DNA of 19,646 nt from COMBO-56-21 sp041494275 (lineage in GTDB: Archaea; Thermoplasmatota; Thermoplasmata; UBA10834). The translations under genes were made by a program, and so were the position numbers. Each line of letters begins with the position of its first letter. Within the stretch, counting starts at the first letter, position 1. The DNA lies in assembly GCA_041494275.1 (NCBI GenBank), contig JBGQAM010000030.1:1-19646 (forward strand), given 5' to 3'. The notes below the pieces were generated by a model. It made no database searches. It saw only the letters and a list, made by a program, of their open reading frames with translations, and was not told where the DNA came from. Shown here piece after piece: positions 6,814-13,600 of the stretch.

Positions 6814-8289
6814 ATGACACAGCAAGTTCTGCCTCTTCAGAAGGAGAAGGCCATCGAGATTGGCGAATTCTTGTCGAACAATGTGTCAAGGGCCGTGGTC
6901 TACACGCTACTGCACAAACAGCCCTTGACGAGGAAGGAGATAGAGAGAAGCCCTCTCACGGATTCCATGAGACGGCTCTCATTGAGCGCACAGACGAGGC
7001 CGCTGAAGGACAAGAGCAGCGTCCAGATGCGCACGCTACTCGCGAAGGGGGTCGACTGCGGCGTATTGCTCCCCGTCAATTCGAAGAGACAGAACTACTA
7101 CTTCCTCAACTCCGATCTGAGAATAGAACCCGCGCCCATCAGGGAGCCGTTGGAACCTTCAGACGAGGTCGCGCTCCTGGCGTTTCTTGACAGATCTTAC
7201 TCGCACACGCCGGGTCAGGCAGTCCTGCCCGGGTGGGGTACTGCTGCGGACCACACGATCTTGCCAGTTCCCTACATCGACACACCGAAGACCTTCGTTC
7301 TTTGGCTCAGCTGGCTCATCACTCCTACAAGAAGACAGGTCCTCGCTCACATCGCAGCGTCCGGAGCGACGACGAGACCGAAGCTGCGCTCCGAACTCGG
7401 ATTCTGGGCAGACAGGATCGTGGCGAAGGAGGGACTGCCCTCTGGTGTCCTAGAGAGAGACAAGGATCAGATTCGGTACCAGTTCTCCACGTTTTCGTTC
7501 TCGAAGCTGAAGACCAAAAGGGAGGACGAGGGCAAAAAGAAATCGTGGACGGCTTTCCCACCGTCGTTCTGGCTCACGAGGACCTACGAACCGCTCAGAT
7601 GCATTGTGGGAGCCTCGAGATACCTTGGAGACAAGAAGCCGGAGAACACACCAGCGGCCATTCTCGAAGAACTCGCGAAGGAGAACCCCACAATAGTCGA
7701 GAAGAACAGGCGCGAGTTCCTGGAGGTCAACTTCCTGGAGCGGATGAGCTTCTACGCGGTCTACCACTCATCTGGAGATTCAGCTATTCGAATATCCGCG
7801 GACTCGCTCGTTCCTGAGAAGGTGACCTACAATGCACCTGAACACCCGCTTGTCTGGATATCGAGAACCGATGAGGACCATGCTGGCGCTAGACTGGATT
7901 TCAAGCACGAAGCGGCGCTCATGCTGATAGCAAAGAAGAGCAAGGAGGAGCAAGTCGCGTTTCTAGAGAAGATGCTCAAGGATCTCGCGGATGAGAGGAT
8001 TGGCAAGATCATCGAAGGACATGAGAAGAGGTTGGAGAAGGACCTCACGAACCTCAGGGCGCAGTCCTACGGACTGGGAACGGAATCGATTACTGCAGTC
8101 GCTGGCCTGGAACTGGGCAGGGAAGAAATCCTCACTGAGAAGAAATACTTTGAGAAGTTCATGGATACACTCATACCTGGATCCATCACAAGGAAGAGAA
8201 AACTCGAAACCGAGGAGCTACTCGCGGCAATGGAGAAGGAACGAGAACCGCCCGCCAAGCCTGAGGAATCTGAGAAGAAACAGGAATAG
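6814..8289 (+). CDS. Uncharacterised protein with two winged-helix-like regions
   Basis: I do not recognise the family. The 491-residue product starts at ATG 6814, 5 nt after GGTGG; GTG 6805 is in frame. Residues 18-97 look like a winged helix: a helix around SRAVVYTLLHK, PLTRKEI, then QMRTLLAKGVDCGVLLPVN leading to a KRQNYYFLN wing. A second such region may span 163-227, with PTRRQVLAHIAASGATTRPKL, then a basic and aromatic wing (DKDQIRYQFSTFSF). The C-terminal third is charged and probably helical, ending in a Lys/Glu-rich tail. There are no membrane segments or catalytic motifs I can name. A DNA-binding or regulatory role is inference. A small winged-helix regulator lies downstream, about 190 bp away. 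Confidence 0.8.
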   Translation: MTQQVLPLQKEKAIEIGEFLSNNVSRAVVYTLLHKQPLTRKEIERSPLTDSMRRLSLSAQTRPLKDKSSVQMRTLLAKGVDCGVLLPVNSKRQNYYFLNSDLRIEPAPIREPLEPSDEVALLAFLDRSYSHTPGQAVLPGWGTAADHTILPVPYIDTPKTFVLWLSWLITPTRRQVLAHIAASGATTRPKLRSELGFWADRIVAKEGLPSGVLERDKDQIRYQFSTFSFSKLKTKREDEGKKKSWTAFPPSFWLTRTYEPLRCIVGASRYLGDKKPENTPAAILEELAKENPTIVEKNRREFLEVNFLERMSFYAVYHSSGDSAIRISADSLVPEKVTYNAPEHPLVWISRTDEDHAGARLDFKHEAALMLIAKKSKEEQVAFLEKMLKDLADERIGKIIEGHEKRLEKDLTNLRAQSYGLGTESITAVAGLELGREEILTEKKYFEKFMDTLIPGSITRKRKLETEELLAAMEKEREPPAKPEESEKKQE

Positions 8290-8410
8290 CATGGTCCAAG
8301 CCACACCTCGTCATCCCATTAGGGGTTCAACTCACTCAGAATCAAGCCCCAGGAATCAAGATGCCATCATCGAACAATTGGGTTCTTCAACATCCATGAC
8401 ATTAGGCCAT

Positions 8411-8471
8411 CATAAGCAGATACATAAGCAACAGCAAGAAAACATAAGTAGTCACTAATATGTAACTTATG
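8411..8471. promoter_or_regulatory. CATAAG half-site array before the winged-helix gene
   Basis: CATAAG occurs at 8411-8416, 8423-8428 and 8443-8448, and its reverse complement CTTATG at 8466-8471. The last two form a perfect 7-bp inverted repeat, CATAAGT/ACTTATG, with a 15-base spacer that contains TAATATGT, a possible TATA element. All copies lie within 75 bp of the start of the winged-helix gene, so this could be an autoregulatory operator. With a start at 8483 the mRNA could be leaderless. Confidence 0.4.
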
Positions 8472-8482
8472 GATGTGCAACA

Positions 8483-8860
8483 ATGCTCACCCCACGCGAG
8501 ACAGAGATTCTGGAGATACTGAATAGGGGAATTCATTCCCCAACCATCCTTGCAGCTGAGCTGAAGATCACACAATCCGGGGCGACCCAGGCACTTCAGA
8601 AACTCGAAAAGAAGGGCATTGTCACGAGGACGAAGGTTGGACGGAACGTCTTCTATCGTCCGAACGTGGAGGAAAATGTCAAGCCAGTCCGCGAGGCTGA
8701 CGAAGACCTTGAGCTGATTAGGGAGTCCTACCACTCCCTCTCCAAAGTGTGGTCTCATCTCCTGCGGCTCGACTTGACCCACGACGAACTGGCAAAGGTT
8801 CGGGATGCGAGGAATCTCCTGGAGGAGATTCTGGTCAGGAGAGGGAAGAATCTAGACTGA
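8483..8860 (+). CDS. Small winged-helix transcriptional regulator
   Basis: A 125-residue protein. Residues 2-62 form a winged helix of the MarR/ArsR/TrmB kind: TPRETEILEILNRG, then SPTILAAELKITQSGATQALQKLEKKGIV (the helix-turn-helix), then TRTKVGRNVFYRP (the wing). Residues 65-125 are charged and helical, perhaps for dimerisation; there is no ligand domain or metal-binding Cys cluster. The start ATG 8483 gives a compact N-terminus and has no Shine-Dalgarno site, consistent with a leaderless transcript. Its target is unknown; the CATAAG array just upstream suggests self-regulation. It converges on the ACT-domain gene. Confidence 0.82.
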   Translation: MLTPRETEILEILNRGIHSPTILAAELKITQSGATQALQKLEKKGIVTRTKVGRNVFYRPNVEENVKPVREADEDLELIRESYHSLSKVWSHLLRLDLTHDELAKVRDARNLLEEILVRRGKNLD

Positions 8861-8901
8861 AGTCAGAATTGCCAGATGAAGAAGGCGATTCGGAATCGTG
8901 C

Positions 8902-9279
8902 CTACTTGAGGACACTCTGCGCTTTCTGGATGTTGTCGACGGTCAGGGCGATCTCGGTTGCGTCTCCGTCTTTTCCAAGAATGTAGATGGAATCGACATT
9001 GACCAATGCCCTGGCGAGCTTCTTGGCAATCTTGCCGAGCTCACCCGGCCGGTCCTGCATCCTGACTGCAATGACGTCTCTGAGGTCGTAGCCAATCCCG
9101 GACCTGGCAAGGGCAGACTTTGTTGTCGTCTCGTCATCCGTCACAATCCTGATCATAGGTTTCCCGCTTCCACGTTCACTAGATATCGCTCTGATGTTGA
9201 CACCCTGGTCACCAAGCATCTCGCAGACCTTGGCGAGCTCGCCCGGTTTGTTCTGGACGTAGACGTCGAACTCCTTCAA
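8902..9279 (-). CDS. Tandem ACT-domain regulatory protein
   Basis: Two ACT domains fill the protein: one beginning FDVYVQNKPGELAKVCEML and one beginning VIAVRMQDRPGELGKIAKKL. Both carry the PGEL loop at which ACT dimers commonly bind amino acids. There is no catalytic domain, so this is a stand-alone ligand sensor, probably for an amino acid. I prefer TTG 9279, which follows GGTGAAG at good spacing and gives a product starting MKEFDVYV; the frame stays open to a TTG at 9354, directly after the corA stop. It lies on the same strand as the CorA-like gene and is probably co-transcribed with it. Ligand and partner are unknown. Confidence 0.82.
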   Translation of the reverse strand: MKEFDVYVQNKPGELAKVCEMLGDQGVNIRAISSERGSGKPMIRIVTDDETTTKSALARSGIGYDLRDVIAVRMQDRPGELGKIAKKLARALVNVDSIYILGKDGDATEIALTVDNIQKAQSVLK

Positions 9280-9354
9280 CTCGACTTCACCTGCCGACCC
9301 TATCGAAGAATCTGAGTAAAAAGGGTTTCGATGAGTCGTTCCAGAGAGTGGCAA

Positions 9355-10494
9355 TCAATCAGGAGCGGAAGGCAGCTGGACCTTCTGTGTAACCCACCAA
9401 TATGCCAGATAGGTGGCCAGTCCCGTCGCTGCGAACATTACTGAGAGAGTCCAAAGCTGCAAGCGCCAATCGAGATTGAAAACGTATCCGAATATCGTCG
9501 CGAGTGTGTTCGGAACGAGTACTGCGGTGCCCAGGACGGTCAACCAAGTTATCGTCAAGGCCATCCGGTTGTTCAGAATCTGCAGCTGGTTGTTGTAGAT
9601 TGCCTGCAGGACCTCAAGACCTGAGGCGAGAACCTGAGACATGTGTTCGCTGAGGGAGATCTGCCTGTTGACATCCTCCACCAGCAAGCCTATCTGGGCG
9701 AGCATCTTCGGATTGTCCGAAATCAACTGCGCATCGCCGTATCGGAGGTTGTGCAGAACGTCGAGAGTCCTCCAGAGGGTGTTGAGATAGGTGATGAGTG
9801 TGTGCTTCAAGTCATAGATCTGTTTGCCAACCTCCATCCGAGGCGTTTTCGGATTCAGAAGCAACTCGCTCATCTCGTCTCCTTGCTCTTCGATTTCCCT
9901 GAGATATTCGAAATTGCGTGAGTTGTTCTCATCCAGTATGCGGACAAGCATGGAGGCGAGTCTGTCGTCGAGGGGCATCGATTCGGGCAACTTGCGCATA
10001 TAAACGTCAGCGTATCTCGAAAACTGTACCAGCCTCTCGACCTCCTCGCTGTGGATCGTGACGATCAGGTCTTTCCTAACAAGAATAACGAGAGGATACG
10101 AACGGAGATCCAGCTTGGAGATCATGACAGCCGGGACCATGATTCCTAATTCGGTTTCGCTGTCAACGAAACTGGCATGGTAGCCCTTGATGACCTCTGG
10201 AACCAGTGAGGCGCTGAAACCCAGAAGAGTGGCGACCTCGGTGCCATCCTTGGCTATGTCGCACACAGTGAAGTTGATCCAGGCGAGCGTCGAGCTCTGA
10301 AGCGTCGATATGAACTCAGTGGGTGAGTTGCCAACGACTCGAACAGGCTTGCCCGCATGGGGGATAGCAACGCAGACCGCTCGGGGCGGTTTTACCGCAC
10401 AAGCATCAACGCTTTGAACCGGGGGATTCGTGGAGGCAGGAGGCGAATCAGGCCGAGCAGCCTTAGCGGCCAATTCCCTCTTTCTCGAGTTCAA
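9355..10494 (-). CDS. CorA-family transporter lacking the GMN motif
   Basis: A 379-residue protein with CorA architecture: a soluble N-terminal domain, a long helical stalk (about 190-310) and two C-terminal membrane helices (about 313-335 and 343-366), followed by a basic tail. CorA proteins form pentameric divalent-cation channels in the cytoplasmic membrane. The signature after the first membrane helix is normally YGMN; here it reads FGYVFN (335-340), so the GMN selectivity motif is missing and the transported ion cannot be assumed to be Mg2+. The first 50 residues are rich in Ala, Pro and Arg and look disordered. The TTG start is supported by GGAGGG (minus strand, 10501-10506) 6 nt upstream. 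Confidence 0.82.
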   Translation of the reverse strand: MNSRKRELAAKAARPDSPPASTNPPVQSVDACAVKPPRAVCVAIPHAGKPVRVVGNSPTEFISTLQSSTLAWINFTVCDIAKDGTEVATLLGFSASLVPEVIKGYHASFVDSETELGIMVPAVMISKLDLRSYPLVILVRKDLIVTIHSEEVERLVQFSRYADVYMRKLPESMPLDDRLASMLVRILDENNSRNFEYLREIEEQGDEMSELLLNPKTPRMEVGKQIYDLKHTLITYLNTLWRTLDVLHNLRYGDAQLISDNPKMLAQIGLLVEDVNRQISLSEHMSQVLASGLEVLQAIYNNQLQILNNRMALTITWLTVLGTAVLVPNTLATIFGYVFNLDWRLQLWTLSVMFAATGLATYLAYWWVTQKVQLPSAPD

Positions 10495-10511
10495 CAGTGT
10501 CCCTCCTGCAT

Positions 10512-10534
10512 CGAAAGCTCAGAATTAGCTTTCG
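10512..10534 (-). promoter_or_regulatory. Perfect hairpin in the CorA-like mRNA leader
   Basis: CGAAAGCT and AGCTTTCG form a perfect 8-bp stem around a 7-base loop. On the minus strand the hairpin ends 5 nt before the Shine-Dalgarno GGAGGG, and by the TATA position it would lie almost at the mRNA 5' end. A role in translation control or mRNA stability is possible but unproven. Confidence 0.4.
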
Positions 10535-10560
10535 CACCCGTATGAAGCGACAGTAGTGAA

Positions 10561-10568
10561 GTATATTT
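10561..10568 (-). promoter_or_regulatory. TATA-box candidate for the CorA-like gene
   Basis: GTATATTT on the plus strand reads AAATATAC on the minus strand. It would place the transcript start near 10540, about 45 nt before the TTG start. Confidence 0.4.
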
Positions 10569-10612
10569 CGCTCCTCCACCAAAGCATATCACGGACTGAC
10601 CAGGATGTATCC

Positions 10613-10620
10613 TTTTAATA
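10613..10620 (+). promoter_or_regulatory. TATA-box candidate for thrS
   Basis: TTTTAATA is centred about 34 nt before the thrS ATG. A start about 25 nt downstream gives a very short or absent leader, which fits the lack of a Shine-Dalgarno site. Confidence 0.5.
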
Positions 10621-10650
10621 CTCTGGTATGTATTTCGACGACGATTGACA

Positions 10651-12489
10651 ATGAGGGTACTCCTCATACATGCTGACAAGTTCGAATACGAGGTCAAAGA
10701 ACCAACGAAGATGGCGGAACCGCTCCCGAGCGAGCACCCGAAGAAGCATTCATTCAAGGAGGTTCTCGTGGCATTCTCAACCATCGAGGCATCTGACGAA
10801 GATGTGGCCGCGATCGCAGAGGTCGCTTCCGCCGATTTCGCGGACGTGTTGGCAAAGGTCAAGGCAGAGAGGCTGGTGCTGTATCCCTACGCCCACCTCA
10901 GCTCGAACCTTGCCTCCCCGAAGCTTGCAGTGGATGTCCTGAAGGCCACTGAGGCGGCCCTCGAGGCCAGAGGGATCGAGGTGCATAGATCCCCGTTTGG
11001 ATGGTACAAGGGCTTCGAGATCCGGTGCAAAGGCCATCCTCTTTCCGAATTGTCCCGCGAGTTCACGGCCGAGAAGAAGGTCACGCGAGAGGAGGTCGTG
11101 GAGAAGATTGCGAAGACCTTCTACATCCTCACTCCCGAAGGGGAGGAATTCCCCGTCGATCTGGAGGACATCGACTCTCTCAAGATCCTGGACAAGCATC
11201 CCTCATTGAAGACATTCATCCTTGCTGAGGAGATAGGCAGGACGAAGGGCGTGGAGCCTCCTTCCATAAGGGCCATGCAGAAACTGGAACTGGTCGACTA
11301 TGAGGAGGCGAGCGACAGAGGCCATTTCAGGATGTTTCCGAAGGGTCACCTCGTGTTCAGCCTCCTCGAGGCATGGGCGCAAGAGATTGCACTGGACCGC
11401 ATAGGCGCCGTCCAGATTGACACACCAGTCCTATATGACTGGTCGTTCCCCGACATCAGGAGTCAGGGGATGTCGTTCCACGAAAGACACTACACTCTGA
11501 AGACCGATGAGAACAGGGAGTTCGTCCTCAGATTCGCGGGGGACTTCGGCCTTTTCAGGATGATGAAGGGTGCGACCCTGAGCTACAGAAACCTTCCTTT
11601 GAGGGTGTACGAGTTCTCGAAGAGCTTCAGACTTGAGCAGCGAGGAGAGCTCACCGGGCTCAAGCGGCTCAGAGCGTTCCACATGCCTGATGTTCACTGC
11701 TTCACGAAGGACATTGATGATGGCTGGAAGGAGTACATGCTGCTCTACAAGAACTACTCGGACCTCGCTGACGCTACGGGGGTTGAGTACGCCGTAGCGT
11801 TCAGGATAGTCCAGGAATTCTACGACAAGTACAAGGACAATCTCATTGAGCTGCTCAAGTACTCCAAGAGGCCCGCCCTCATAGAGGTCCTCTCTGAGAT
11901 GAAACACTACTGGGCAGTCAAGCACGAATTCCAGGGGATCGATTCAGTTGGTGGAGCGGTTCAGCTGAGCACTGTCCAGCTAGATGTCGAAGATGCCGAA
12001 AGGTACGGCATCGTCTATGCCGACTCAGATGGCAAGAAGAAAGGGTGCATCATCTGCCATTCATCGATTGGCTCGATCGAGAGATGGATCTACGTACTGC
12101 TCGAGGAGGCCCTGAAGCACGAGAAGCCAGAGCTGCCCTTCTGGATTGCACCTACTCAGATCCGGCTGATCCCTGTCAACGAGGAGTTCATTGGAGATTG
12201 CGATAGGCTTGCTGATCAGATTGATGCGAGAGTCGACATCGACGACATGGACGACAAGGTTGGCAAGAAGATCCGCAACGCCGAGATGGAATGGATCAAC
12301 ATGATCATCGTCGTAGGTGAGAAGGAGAGAGCCTCTGGACAGTTCCCCATCCGAGTCAGAAGCGGTGACCAGACGATGATGAGCCTCGAGCAGCTGAAAG
12401 CGGAAGTTGCCGGACTCTCGAAAGGATATCCGAGAGCGAGACTTCCCCTTCCGAGATACTTGTCGAAGCGCCCATCCTTCAGAGGATGA
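10651..12489 (+). CDS. thrS: Threonyl-tRNA synthetase, archaeal type
   Basis: Charges tRNA-Thr. The 612-residue protein opens with the archaeal editing domain (MRVLLIHADKFEYEV through about residue 140), a D-aminoacyl-tRNA deacylase-like fold that removes mischarged Ser. The class II catalytic core includes the motif 2 segment FRLEQRGELTGLKRLRAFHMPD and the CHSSIGSIERW segment near motif 3. The C-terminal anticodon-binding domain starts at PFWIAPTQIRLIPV. Where archaeal ThrRS usually has a zinc-ligand Cys (AACFGQF as I recall it), this protein has AGDFGLF, with Asp298 (codon 11542-11544). ATG 10651 is preferred over TTG 10645 because it matches the family N-terminus. The gene ends 9 bp from the convergent queE. 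Confidence 0.95.
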   Translation: MRVLLIHADKFEYEVKEPTKMAEPLPSEHPKKHSFKEVLVAFSTIEASDEDVAAIAEVASADFADVLAKVKAERLVLYPYAHLSSNLASPKLAVDVLKATEAALEARGIEVHRSPFGWYKGFEIRCKGHPLSELSREFTAEKKVTREEVVEKIAKTFYILTPEGEEFPVDLEDIDSLKILDKHPSLKTFILAEEIGRTKGVEPPSIRAMQKLELVDYEEASDRGHFRMFPKGHLVFSLLEAWAQEIALDRIGAVQIDTPVLYDWSFPDIRSQGMSFHERHYTLKTDENREFVLRFAGDFGLFRMMKGATLSYRNLPLRVYEFSKSFRLEQRGELTGLKRLRAFHMPDVHCFTKDIDDGWKEYMLLYKNYSDLADATGVEYAVAFRIVQEFYDKYKDNLIELLKYSKRPALIEVLSEMKHYWAVKHEFQGIDSVGGAVQLSTVQLDVEDAERYGIVYADSDGKKKGCIICHSSIGSIERWIYVLLEEALKHEKPELPFWIAPTQIRLIPVNEEFIGDCDRLADQIDARVDIDDMDDKVGKKIRNAEMEWINMIIVVGEKERASGQFPIRVRSGDQTMMSLEQLKAEVAGLSKGYPRARLPLPRYLSKRPSFRG

Positions 12490-12498
12490 TGCCAGGGT

Positions 12499-13128
12499 CT
12501 ACCGGTTGTCCTCGTCGCCCCATATGAACTTGTGAAGTTGAGGAAGCACGCGGACGTCAAGCCCTTCTTTGAGCACCTTCTCCGCAAGCGATTTCAGATT
12601 CTTTCCACCGACTGGAGTGAAGATGATTTCGCATTTCGGGGAGTACTTCTCGATGACCTCTTTGGCATATGAGTAGTCCGCATCGTCTACGATTATGAAT
12701 TTCAGCTGATCGGTGGGCCCGAGCATCTCGATGTTCTGGAAAAGCATCTTCTCCGATTCCCCCGACGAAGGACACTTGATGTCCATGCTGATTGTCAGAT
12801 TCTCGACGCACGGCATATCGTCCAACGGCATTGCGCCATTTGTCTCAAGGACGACCTGATACCCGTTGTCCAGGAGTCTCTTGAGAAGTCCTGAAGAGTC
12901 CTTCTGCGCGAGCGGCTCTCCCCCGGTGAGACACACATGACTGCACTTGAGCTTGGCCACTTTCGCCATGATGGTCTCGATCGTCATCTGCTCGCCCTTG
13001 TCGAACGCCTGGGGCGTATCGCAATAGGTACATCTCAAGGGGCAGCCAGAAGTGCGGATGAAAGCGGTCGGCGCCCCAATCGTGAGCCCCTCTCCCTGAA
13101 TCGACTTGAAGATAGAGTAGACCTTCAT
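12499..13128 (-). CDS. queE: 7-carboxy-7-deazaguanine synthase (radical SAM)
   Basis: Radical SAM enzyme that converts 6-carboxytetrahydropterin to 7-carboxy-7-deazaguanine on the way to preQ0, the archaeosine precursor. The protein has 209 residues. The [4Fe-4S] motif is CPLRCTYC (Cys29, 33, 36), and TGGEP, which helps bind SAM, follows; the N-terminal FKSIQGEG is typical of QueE. The ATG at 13128 overlaps the stop codon of the tnpA remnant by 4 nt (ATGA). The gene is separated from queC, its likely original neighbour, by the IS element. Its mRNA either reads through the element or starts within it. Confidence 0.93.
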   Translation of the reverse strand: MKVYSIFKSIQGEGLTIGAPTAFIRTSGCPLRCTYCDTPQAFDKGEQMTIETIMAKVAKLKCSHVCLTGGEPLAQKDSSGLLKRLLDNGYQVVLETNGAMPLDDMPCVENLTISMDIKCPSSGESEKMLFQNIEMLGPTDQLKFIIVDDADYSYAKEVIEKYSPKCEIIFTPVGGKNLKSLAEKVLKEGLDVRVLPQLHKFIWGDEDNR

Positions 13129-13572
13129 GAAATCCGTCCTGCGGAGACCACCAATCCATTAGGGGGAGGAAGCATGTCGCCCGACCCTCCCAACTTCTGA
13201 TCCCTGATATGCTTCGTCATCGCTTCCGCAGACACATGCCCCACCGTCCCAATGTGATAGCTCGGGCTCCATAGATGCCCCTGCCGGAACATTGTCCGCA
13301 GGATTGTCTGTTCGTCGAACAACACCCTCGCGCTGATCCCTTTCAGAGCCTTTACGATCCCGACAGGAGATTCCGTCGGGGGTGCTCCGATGAGGAGATG
13401 CACATGGTCAGCCATCACTTCCAGCTCCCTAACTTCCGAGCCCCGAGACTCCGCTATAGACCCTATCACGGTTCTCAGGCTCTTCTGAACAGCCAGGGGG
13501 AGCTCCTTGCGGCACTTCGGACACCAGACAATGTGATAGACGATCTCGTGCGCCGCGGTCCACTTTCACCAT
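13125..13572 (-). pseudogene. tnpA: IS200/IS605 TnpA Y1 transposase, frameshifted and lacking catalytic Tyr
   Basis: HUH single-strand transposase that would excise and insert the element. The conserved body is recognisable: VYHIVWCPKCRKEL, the HUH motif in ADHVHLLI, and SPSYHIGTVGHVS. Two lesions are visible. First, ATG 13572 continues ATG GTG AAA GTG G, in a different frame from the TnpA body. Removing one A from 13564-13566 would give M-V-K-W-T-A-A-H-E-I-V-Y-H, the expected family start, whereas in the present body frame a TGA stands at 13566-13568. Second, the catalytic Tyr position (usually YIxxQ) reads HIRDQ, with a CAT codon at 13209-13211 that is one transition from TAT. The longest open piece starts at GTG 13469 and lacks the first strand. 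The element is probably immobile. Confidence 0.8.
13164..13191. repeat. Left-end imperfect hairpin of the IS element
   Basis: GGGAGG (13164-13169) pairs with CCTCCC (13186-13191), and GTCG (13176-13179) with CGAC (13182-13185), around a 2-base loop. AAGCAT bulges on the 5' side. Imperfect, bulged hairpins of this size are what Y1 transposases recognise at IS200/IS605 ends. It also encodes part of the TnpA C-terminus. Confidence 0.6.
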
Positions 13573-13600
13573 AGTCCCACGGAAGCCCATATACACCCAT

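Noticed and set aside
8291..8458. A 55-codon open frame (from ATG 8291) in the gap before the winged-helix gene
   Set aside because: It has no Shine-Dalgarno site, its composition is rich in His, Gln and Ser with no structure, and it overlaps the CATAAG array. It is also the tail of a longer open frame that shadows the preceding gene.
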